Below, in pieces: positions 14,548 through 19,787 of a DNA stretch of 19,787 bases. The position numbers were made by a program, and so were the translations under genes. The notes under the pieces were generated by a model. The model was given only the letters and a program-made list of their open reading frames with translations. It had not been told where the DNA came from and did not search any database. The stretch spans positions 1 through 19,787 of the forward strand of contig JBLGCL010000028.1 in assembly GCA_047617305.1 (NCBI GenBank). The letters are read 5' to 3'. The stretch's first letter is position 1. Every line of letters begins with the position of its first letter. The stretch is from DATFIX01 sp047617305. GTDB lineage: Archaea; Halobacteriota; Halobacteria; Halobacteriales; Natrialbaceae.

Positions 14548-14829
14548 TCACTCCGGTGGCGCGTCGCCCCGGTCGCTTCCCGAATCGCCGGCGCCCGGCG
14601 AGGAGCCGTCCGCTCCCGTCCCTTCGCTTTCTCCGTTCGCCGGTTCGCCTTCGGTCTCCGGCGTGCGTGCGACCACCGCCACGGCGCCACACTCCGGACA
14701 GTCCTCCCGGTCGGCGTACACGAGTTCGCCGCACTCGCTACACTCGTACTCGGCCTCGTCCTTCGCGACGTCCTCGACCTCCTGCTTGAACCGCTCCACC
14801 CGTTTCCCGACGTCGCGAAAGAACTTCAT
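14548..14829 (-). CDS. small zinc-ribbon protein
   Basis: A 93-residue protein. An N-terminal basic/amphipathic helix (MKFFRDVGKRVERFKQEVED) is followed by a zinc ribbon with CSEC (Cys30, Cys33) and CPEC (Cys44, Cys47). The last 40 residues are low-complexity, rich in Glu, Gly and Ser, and probably disordered. Such short zinc-ribbon proteins are common in haloarchaea and mostly uncharacterised; they may bind nucleic acid or protein partners. The ATG shares one base with the stop of the FKBP gene (TGATG), so translation is likely coupled and a shared role with the isomerase is possible. Confidence 0.82.
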   Translation of the reverse strand: MKFFRDVGKRVERFKQEVEDVAKDEAEYECSECGELVYADREDCPECGAVAVVARTPETEGEPANGESEGTGADGSSPGAGDSGSDRGDAPPE

Positions 14830-15296
14830 CAGCGAACCTCGACGACCTCGACGTCGAACTCGAGGGTTTCGCCCGCCAGTTCGTGGTTGAAGTCGATCCG
14901 CACCGTTTCCTCGTCCACGTCGACCACCTCGCCGAAGGCGCCGTCCTGGGTCTCGACGTAGGTCCCTTCCGTCGGTTCCTCGCCCACCATCTGCGCGAAC
15001 TCGTCCGCGTCCTCCTCGACGATCCGGTCCTCAGACGGCTGACCGTAGCCCTTCTCGGGTGGCACCTCGACCGTGATTTCGTTGCCCTCCTCGAGGCCGA
15101 TGAGGGCCTCCTCGACGCCCTCGATGAGCTGGCCGTCGCCGATATCGACGGTGATCGGGTCGTACTCGCGATCGGGATCCTCATCCGACAGCCCCGACTC
15201 CTCGGCGACCGCCTCGCGCGAGGTATCGAAAACGCTGCCGTCCGTCCGTCGCCCGGTATACTCCATCGTTACCGTGTCGCCCTGAGAGATTTCCAT
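14829..15296 (-). CDS. FKBP/SlyD-type peptidyl-prolyl isomerase
   Basis: A 155-residue cytoplasmic peptidyl-prolyl cis-trans isomerase with chaperone-type domain organisation. The FKBP core starts with GDTVTMEYTGR and contains VFDTS, DIGDGQLIEGVEEALIGLEEG and PEKGYG. The insert-in-flap domain spans about 80-130. The final strand DFNHELAGETLEFDVEVVEV is diagnostic of SlyD-like FKBPs. An acidic insertion after VFDTS (residues 26-47) is longer than in bacterial SlyD. There is no His-rich metal-binding tail. The ATG at 15296 has a T-run about 28 nt upstream. It is the first gene of a two-gene operon with the zinc-ribbon protein. Confidence 0.93.
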   Translation of the reverse strand: MEISQGDTVTMEYTGRRTDGSVFDTSREAVAEESGLSDEDPDREYDPITVDIGDGQLIEGVEEALIGLEEGNEITVEVPPEKGYGQPSEDRIVEEDADEFAQMVGEEPTEGTYVETQDGAFGEVVDVDEETVRIDFNHELAGETLEFDVEVVEVR

Positions 15297-15319
15297 ACGT
15301 CACCGAGTCGATCGAGCGG

Positions 15320-15328
15320 GAAAAAAAC
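15320..15328 (-). promoter_or_regulatory. T-rich promoter element of FKBP operon
   Basis: A run of seven T on the minus strand lies about 28 nt before the ATG at 15296, in the TATA position for a leaderless transcript. Confidence 0.5.
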
Positions 15329-15398
15329 TCGGATGTTCGGAGTCGATCCGCATCGATCCGCGGGGAAGGTTCATGCTCCGGCCGGACGACGGATACGC

Positions 15399-16034
15399 AT
15401 GGTCGACGTCCGCTTCGAGGTCCTTTGTAACGGGCGGGTCGACCTCCCGGCACTGGCCGCGACCGGTCGACGACCGGCCCCGTTCACCCCCGGCGCCGAG
15501 TTCTGGACGGACCCGTACCGCTCCGAGCGACTGCTGGAGGCCCACCTCGACGAAACGCACGGCGCCGCCAGTCGGCCGCCCGACCGGATCGACGCGGACT
15601 TCGGCACGTTCGGGCCCGAGGACCGTCGGACCGTCCTCGACCGGGTCCGGACGGCGCTGGGCGACGACGGCTACTTCGCCTTCGACGTGTTGCCGACGGG
15701 GGCGTTGCCGGACGCCGAGCGGAAAACCGAATGGAAGCTCCGGGGCGAAGCCGGGGAATTCTGGCGGCCGGACCCCCACCTGGTGCTCTCGGCGTCGGCC
15801 GCCGGTCCGGAGACGGCCGTGGCGCTCGATCAGCACCTCGTCGTCGAACCGGACGGCGCGGCCACGATCTACCGGTTCTGGCAACAGCACTACTCCCCGG
15901 AATCGACCGAGACACTGTTGTCGTCGTGCGGGTTCGATCTGGAGGGGCCGTTCCCCGACCTCCAGGGTGGATCGGGGCCGGGCGTCGAAGACGAAGAACT
16001 GCTGGGCGTCGTGGCAACCGTCACGAGTCAGTGA
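15399..16034 (+). CDS. methyltransferase-family protein lacking SAM-binding core
   Basis: A 211-residue protein. Residues 30-66 (TPGAEFWTDPY, LLEAHL, AASRPPDRID) match the N-terminal cap of a class I methyltransferase family whose members read FWDDPHISEQMLEAHL...AASR. From about residue 67, ADFGTFGPEDRRTVLDRVRTALGDDGYFAFDV matches the segment after motif IV of the same family, and the C-terminal HYSPEST...CGFDLEGPF also fits. The part between, which normally carries the glycine-rich LDLGCGPG loop and the ribose-binding acidic residue, is absent, so SAM should not bind. The frame is intact across the junction (about 15590-15600). It may be a decayed gene, a new short protein or an assembly error. 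The ATG at 15399 fits the family N-terminus (MVDVRFEVL). Confidence 0.75.
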   Translation: MVDVRFEVLCNGRVDLPALAATGRRPAPFTPGAEFWTDPYRSERLLEAHLDETHGAASRPPDRIDADFGTFGPEDRRTVLDRVRTALGDDGYFAFDVLPTGALPDAERKTEWKLRGEAGEFWRPDPHLVLSASAAGPETAVALDQHLVVEPDGAATIYRFWQQHYSPESTETLLSSCGFDLEGPFPDLQGGSGPGVEDEELLGVVATVTSQ

Positions 16035-16141
16035 GGTCACGGTCGGGCTCCGGATCCGGACGATCGTTCCCGATCACGGTCGGGTTCGTGGCGCGCACGA
16101 CCGCCCGTCGGTCATGGGGGCGGAGTCCGTCCATCCCGCCA

Positions 16142-17362
16142 ATGCATCGGCGAGCGTTCCTGGCGGCGATCGGCGGCGGGGCCGCTCTCGGACTCTCGGG
16201 CTGTGCCGGACTGGACGATCCCCCGGGCCGCGGCTCGGTGACGTCGACCGGGTCGATCGCGGGGACGAACCGTGGCTCCGGCGCGGGCCCGGAGCCCACC
16301 GCGGAGCCCGACCGAGTGTCCTCGCTCGCCGGCCGGGAGCTTCCGATCCCGTCTTCGGCGCTGATCGTCGCGGCGCCGGGCGACGCCATCCCGGCGATCA
16401 CCGACCCCGCCTTCGCGGCCGACTGGACCGATATCGAGATCGAACGCGACGAGGGAACGGTCGGTCGACCGCGCCTGGCACCGAACGACGGCGTGATTGG
16501 GGTCGTCCGGAACGGCGAGGCCCGCGCCTATCCGATCCGGGTGCTGGCCAAACACGAAATCGTCAACGACGCGTTCCACGGCCCGTTGCTCGTGACCTAC
16601 TGTCCGCTCTGTGCCAGCGGGATGACGGCGGTCCGTCGGGTGGGCGGCGAAGTCACCACCTTCGAGGTCACGGGGAAGCTCTGGAAGTCGAACCTCGTCC
16701 TGTCCGACCGGACGACCGGGAGTTACTGGAGCCAGCTCTACGCCACCGCAATACGCGGGCAGGCGACGGGGCAGCGGCTATCGCTGCGCCCCTCGTCGTT
16801 GACGACCTGGGGCGAGTGGGAGCGGGCCTATCCGGACGGGCAGGTCCTCCTGCCCCCGCCACGCTCAAATACGGTCGTGGGGCCGGTGGCGTTCGAGTAC
16901 CCGCGGTCGTTCGTGGCCAGCTACGAGGAGACGCGCCGGGAGAGCGCCGAGGCCAACCGTGGCGGGCTCCACCCGAAGACCATCGTGCTCGGGATCGCGA
17001 CCGAGGCGGCCGCCAAGGCCTACCCCCTGTCGGCGGTCCTCGAGGCGGGCGTGATCGAGGACCGAGTCGGGGACCGTCCGGTCGTCATCACGACCGGGCC
17101 GGACGACGCGCTGTTCGGGTACGACCGTCGCGTCGGCGACGAGGTGCTCTCGTTCTCCCCGGACGGCCCCCGACACCTCCGGGCCGGCGGCTCGCGCTGG
17201 CGACGCGTCTCGGGCGTCGCGGTCGACGGGCCCTACGCCGGCACCAGGCTCGACCAGGCGAGCGACCTGTCGCCGCTGTTCTGGATCATCTGGCAGGAAC
17301 GCCACCCGGGGACGTCGGTGTACGGCGGGTGGGGCACCAGTGAAACGACCGGCGGCGGTTGA
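16142..17362 (+). CDS. DUF3179 domain lipoprotein
   Basis: A 406-residue protein. The start MHRRAFLAAIGGGAALGLSGC is a Tat lipoprotein signal with Cys21 lipidated, which fixes the ATG at 16142 despite a longer open frame upstream. A Gly/Ser/Pro-rich linker runs to about residue 65. The DUF3179 core follows, with LVTYCPLCASGM (Cys154, Cys157), VTGKLWKSNLVLSDRTTGSYW and SLTTWGEWERAYPDGQVL. A second half holds AKAYPLSAVLEAGVIED and VVITTGPDDALFGYDR. DUF3179 proteins are extracytoplasmic and of unknown function; the paired Cys suggest metal or redox chemistry. It lies 107 nt after the truncated methyltransferase gene on the same strand. Confidence 0.88.
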   Translation: MHRRAFLAAIGGGAALGLSGCAGLDDPPGRGSVTSTGSIAGTNRGSGAGPEPTAEPDRVSSLAGRELPIPSSALIVAAPGDAIPAITDPAFAADWTDIEIERDEGTVGRPRLAPNDGVIGVVRNGEARAYPIRVLAKHEIVNDAFHGPLLVTYCPLCASGMTAVRRVGGEVTTFEVTGKLWKSNLVLSDRTTGSYWSQLYATAIRGQATGQRLSLRPSSLTTWGEWERAYPDGQVLLPPPRSNTVVGPVAFEYPRSFVASYEETRRESAEANRGGLHPKTIVLGIATEAAAKAYPLSAVLEAGVIEDRVGDRPVVITTGPDDALFGYDRRVGDEVLSFSPDGPRHLRAGGSRWRRVSGVAVDGPYAGTRLDQASDLSPLFWIIWQERHPGTSVYGGWGTSETTGGG

Positions 17363-17424
17363 ACGCGACCGGAATCACGCGAGATCGATCGCCGAAGAAA
17401 GGGAGGGGTCGGCTTCCGGACGAC

Positions 17425-17946
17425 TCACACGCCGTCGAACGCCGACGGATACGACACCCGGCCTTCGGCGGCCTCGAGCGCGCCGGGCGTCAACTCGCAC
17501 ACCTGGAAGTCCGGGTCCGGGAGGTCGAGGGAGTTCTCGACCCCGGCCGGAACCGCCGGTTCGAACCCGAACTGGCCGTAGAAGTCGGGGTCGCCGTGGA
17601 GGAAGACGAGGTCGTAACCCTCGCGGTGGGCGTTCTCGAGGCCGGCCCGAACGAGGTCGCCCCCGATTCCCTCTCCCTGCCGGCCCGGGTGGACGGCGAC
17701 CGGGGCGAGCGTCAGGGCGGCGGGCCAGGCGTCGAGGAGGCCGGTTTCGGTGAGGAGGACCTGTCCGACGACGCCGTCCTCACCATCTTCCCCGTCCCGG
17801 GCGACCAGCGCGCATTCCGGAACGAACCCGTCCGAGTCGCGGAGGGCCTCGACGAGGTCGGCCTCCGCAGGAGTGTCGAAGGCCGCCTCGACGACCCGCC
17901 GGACCCCGGGGACGTCGGCGGGGCGTTCGGGTTCGATCGTGACCAT
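17425..17946 (-). CDS. GNAT-family N-acetyltransferase
   Basis: A 173-residue acyl-CoA transferase of the YhbS-like GNAT group. The acetyl-CoA pyrophosphate loop is LAPVAVHPGRQGEGIGGDLV (R/Q-x-x-G-x-G at 89-95). The later segment FLHGDPDFYGQFGFEPA is the usual motif B of the group. The N-terminus MVTIEPERPADVPGVRRVVEAAF is the standard first strand and helix, so the ATG at 17946 is right and the longer frame to 18264 is not needed. A TATA box (TTCATAT) lies about 28 nt upstream. The acceptor substrate is unknown. It converges on the DUF3179 gene with 62 nt between stops. Confidence 0.92.
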   Translation of the reverse strand: MVTIEPERPADVPGVRRVVEAAFDTPAEADLVEALRDSDGFVPECALVARDGEDGEDGVVGQVLLTETGLLDAWPAALTLAPVAVHPGRQGEGIGGDLVRAGLENAHREGYDLVFLHGDPDFYGQFGFEPAVPAGVENSLDLPDPDFQVCELTPGALEAAEGRVSYPSAFDGV

Positions 17947-17970
17947 CGACGACCCCGTCACGCCGGGGAG

Positions 17971-17977
17971 ATATGAA
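17971..17977 (-). promoter_or_regulatory. TATA box of GNAT gene
   Basis: The minus-strand TTCATAT is centred about 28 nt before the ATG at 17946. It has the sequence and spacing expected for a leaderless haloarchaeal promoter. Confidence 0.6.
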
Positions 17978-18035
17978 CGCGTCGGCGATTCTACGGGCAC
18001 GGGAGGCGTTGGAATCCGATCGAGAGCGACGGCCG

Positions 18036-18119
18036 TCACCGCCAGGCCGCCACTCATCACCGCCCGGGTACCCCTTCTCACGACCTGGGCACTCCTTCTC
18101 ACCGCCAGGGTGCCCCGTC
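18036..18119. repeat. four 21-bp imperfect tandem repeats
   Basis: Four units of exactly 21 bp start at 18036, 18057, 18078 and 18099. On the plus strand each begins TCAC and continues with CGCC/GACC, a (C/A)GG core and a C-rich end; units 2, 3 and 4 end in CTTC, CTTC and CGTC. On the minus strand the unit at 18099-18119 encodes the last residues of the aldo/keto reductase and its stop (DGAPWR, TGA). The copies downstream read EGVPRS-stop, EGVPGR-stop and a more diverged VAAWR-stop in the same frame. So the repeat copies the 3' end of the gene, including the stop codon. Confidence 0.75.
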
Positions 18120-18896
18120 GAAGTCCACCAGCCGTCGCGTTCGATCGATTCCGTCGATTCGAGCGATTTCGGCGTCGGTCAGCGACAGCTCTTGCGACGC
18201 GAGGTTCTCGCGGATGTGGGCCTCGCTCGTGGCCTTCGGGCTGGCGACGACGTCCTTCGAGCACAACCAGGCGAGACTCACCTGCGCCGGTGACGCCCCG
18301 CGGTCATCGGCGATTTCGACGAGTTCGGGCACCTCGGTCACGGTCCCTTTGGCGAGCGGCGAGTAGGCGACCAGCGTGTGATCGTGTGTTCCGGCGAGTG
18401 CCCGGAGTTCGTCCTGGTGGAGGAGGGGATGGCACTCGACCTGGTGGGCGGCGAGCGGCGCGTCGAGGTGGGCGAGCGCCTCGTTCAGCAGGTCGGGCGT
18501 GAAGTTCGAGAGGCCGACCCGTCGGATCAGGCCCCGAGCGTACAGTTCGTCGAACGCCGCGAGGGTGTCCTCGGGCTCGTAGGCTCGGATTGGCCAGTGG
18601 ATGTACAGCAGGTCGATGGCGTCCACTCCGAGCCGATCAGCACTCTCCAGGGCGTGTTCGATCGCGTCGTCGTACCCGAGGTGCTTCGAGTGGACCTTCG
18701 TCGCCACGAGGACGTCCTCGCGGTCGACGTCGGCCGCCTCGATGGCCTCGCCGATCGCACGCTCGTTCTCGTACATTTCGGCGGTGTCGACGTGACGATA
18801 CCCCAGATTCAGTGCCGTCTCGACGCTCCTCCTGCAGACCTCGGGCTCCATGTCGTACGTTCCGATGCCGATCGGTGGGAGTCGGTCGTTCGTCAT
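18099..18896 (-). CDS. aldo/keto reductase
   Basis: A 265-residue NAD(P)H-dependent carbonyl reductase of the aldo/keto reductase family, a TIM barrel acting in the cytoplasm. The catalytic tetrad is visible: Asp37 and Tyr42 (HVDTAEMYENE), Lys67 (VATKVHSKH) and His100 (YIHWP). Other hallmarks are RVGLSNF, HQVECHPLLHQ, VAYSPLAKG and the cofactor-binding VVASPKATSEAHIREN near the C-terminus. The length is close to the 2,5-diketogluconate reductase-like subgroup. The ATG at 18896 (MTNDRLPPIGIGTY) is the family N-terminus; a longer frame to 18971 is spurious. It starts 10 nt after the ATP-grasp stop, so the two are probably one operon. Its 3' end lies in a tandem repeat. Confidence 0.93.
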   Translation of the reverse strand: MTNDRLPPIGIGTYDMEPEVCRRSVETALNLGYRHVDTAEMYENERAIGEAIEAADVDREDVLVATKVHSKHLGYDDAIEHALESADRLGVDAIDLLYIHWPIRAYEPEDTLAAFDELYARGLIRRVGLSNFTPDLLNEALAHLDAPLAAHQVECHPLLHQDELRALAGTHDHTLVAYSPLAKGTVTEVPELVEIADDRGASPAQVSLAWLCSKDVVASPKATSEAHIRENLASQELSLTDAEIARIDGIDRTRRLVDFDGAPWR

Positions 18897-18906
18897 GCGC
18901 CGGTCC

Positions 18907-19787
18907 TCAGGCGTCCTCCGCCGCGGGGGCGGTCGGTTCGAGACGGAGCGATCGTTCGATGGCGTCGGCAAACCGATCGACCGCTCCGTCGGCGCGTTCG
19001 AGACCGAGGAACGGTTCGATCAGTTCGAGTTCGATCAGCCGGAACTCGCCGTCGCGTTCGATGCCGTCGACGCGGGCGTAGGGGAGGCTGGTCGGGTCGA
19101 TGCCGAGAATGTCGCTCGCCTGCTGGAGGGTCGCCCGTCCCTGTTCGACGATCGACCCTGGCGGGTCGTAGGGTTCCGTCGTCCCGCCGAAGTTCGGGTG
19201 TGCCCGGAAGTCATCCGGGGCGGGAACGTAGTTGGACGCGTGGCTGAATTCCCCGCCGAAGAAGACGAACGAACGCTCGCCGTCCCGGATCTCCGGCGCG
19301 AACGCCTGCACCAGCACGTCGCCCGATCCCCGGAGGTCGTCGAATCGATCCTGGTGGTCGCTCGCCTCGTCGATCGACGTGCGCCATGTCCCGACCGAAC
19401 TGGTGCCGACGGCGGGTTTCACGACGGCCCGATCCCAGCCACCATCGCGCAGGATGCCTTCGAGTTCGACGTCGACTTCGGCGTCCTCGATCCAGGCCGT
19501 CTCGAGCGTCGGTACGCCGGCGTCGGCCAGGTCGCGGAGGTAGGACTTGTGTACGTTCCACCGGACGACGTCGGCCGGGTTGCGGAGGATCACGCCGGCA
19601 CCTTCGAGGTGGTCGATCCATTCACGGAACGCGTCAACGTCCTCGTGATAGTTCCAGCACGACCGCAGGAGGGCGGCGTCGAAGGTGGCCCACTCGACGT
19701 CGGGGTCCGACCAGACGGCAGGGGTTGCCTCGAAACGACGGTCTCGGAGAGCGGCCAGCACGGCCCGTCCGTCCGCCGTCAACTCCG
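18907..19787 (-). CDS. ATP-grasp protein, N-terminus cut by window edge
   Basis: At least 293 residues. The frame is still open at the right edge, and the conserved first strand of the family (about 15 residues before LTADGRAVLAAL) is missing, so the start is outside the window. It resembles an ATP-grasp family related to glutathione synthetase/RimK and DcsG-type ligases: LLRSCWNYHEDVDAFREWI, VVRWNVHKSYLRDLADAGVP, AVVKPAVGTSSVGTW (ATP-binding Lys), VQAFAPEIRDGERSFVFFGG and the Mg-binding end RLIELELIEPFLGLE. Such enzymes join a carboxylate to an amine or thiol using ATP, or cyclise. The substrate is unknown. The aldo/keto reductase follows 10 nt downstream. Confidence 0.85.
   Translation of the reverse strand, partial: ELTADGRAVLAALRDRRFEATPAVWSDPDVEWATFDAALLRSCWNYHEDVDAFREWIDHLEGAGVILRNPADVVRWNVHKSYLRDLADAGVPTLETAWIEDAEVDVELEGILRDGGWDRAVVKPAVGTSSVGTWRTSIDEASDHQDRFDDLRGSGDVLVQAFAPEIRDGERSFVFFGGEFSHASNYVPAPDDFRAHPNFGGTTEPYDPPGSIVEQGRATLQQASDILGIDPTSLPYARVDGIERDGEFRLIELELIEPFLGLERADGAVDRFADAIERSLRLEPTAPAAEDA

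Noticed and set aside
14373..14789. Plus-strand frame with CGNPDCSC, possibly zinc-binding
   Set aside because: It has no family resemblance beyond three cysteines, and its second half is antisense to the zinc-ribbon gene.
15373..17343. A 656-codon plus-strand frame over the truncated methyltransferase and DUF3179 genes
   Set aside because: It is out of frame with two recognisable proteins and rich in Arg, Pro and Ser with no domain.
1..19787. CRISPR arrays, insertion sequences or a prophage
   Set aside because: There is no regular repeat-spacer pattern, no transposase or integrase motif, and no terminal inverted repeats with target duplication.

Overview
The window is 19.8 kb of very GC-rich DNA that reads as chromosome of a halophilic archaeon (class Halobacteria). 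The basis is the strongly acidic predicted proteins, Tat-type lipoprotein signals (RR motif plus lipobox), several start codons that place a TATA-like element about 25-31 nt upstream (leaderless transcripts), an XPD/Rad3-type Fe-S helicase, an FKBP/SlyD-type isomerase and typical haloarchaeal gene families. I see no transposase, integrase, CRISPR array, rRNA or tRNA.

Layout. 1-1120: two small Tat lipoproteins on the minus strand, overlapping by GTGA; the second runs off the left edge. 1235-1678: a DUF2391-type membrane protein, divergent from a SAM methyltransferase (1777-2457). 2528-4912: an Fe-S helicase. 4930-7627: a tightly packed minus-strand operon cbiM-cbiN-like-cbiQ-cbiO, an ECF-type cobalt/nickel importer. 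It is driven from an AT-rich island (about 7631-7722) full of palindromes. 7889-8074: a possible small membrane protein. 8097-12386: a minus-strand thiB-thiP-thiQ operon, an ABC importer whose binding protein resembles E. coli TbpA/ThiB throughout. 12507-12965: a PPOX-fold flavoprotein. 13037-about 13380: the two ends of a thiamine-diphosphate-dependent enzyme joined out of frame, a pseudogene. 13384-14268: a two-domain rhodanese. 14548-15296: an FKBP isomerase overlapping a zinc-ribbon protein. 15399-16034: a methyltransferase-family protein that has lost its SAM-binding core in frame. 16142-17362: a DUF3179 lipoprotein. 17425-17946: a GNAT acetyltransferase. 18036-18119: four 21-bp tandem repeats covering the end of an aldo/keto reductase gene (18099-18896). 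An ATP-grasp protein (18907-right edge) lies upstream of the reductase and probably shares its operon.

How the genes relate. Two complete cofactor or metal uptake systems lie nearly back to back: cobalt/nickel (cobamide or nickel-enzyme supply) and thiamine. The thiamine importer lies just across a divergent promoter region from a PPOX protein and a dead ThDP enzyme. The rest is mostly housekeeping or accessory single genes.

The most unusual features are two genes about 2.2 kb apart with clean internal deletions that keep both ends, the stacked palindromes over the cbiM promoter, and the tandem repeat that copies the reductase stop-codon region. I found no clear new multi-gene system. All family assignments come from motif recognition by eye, with no database search.
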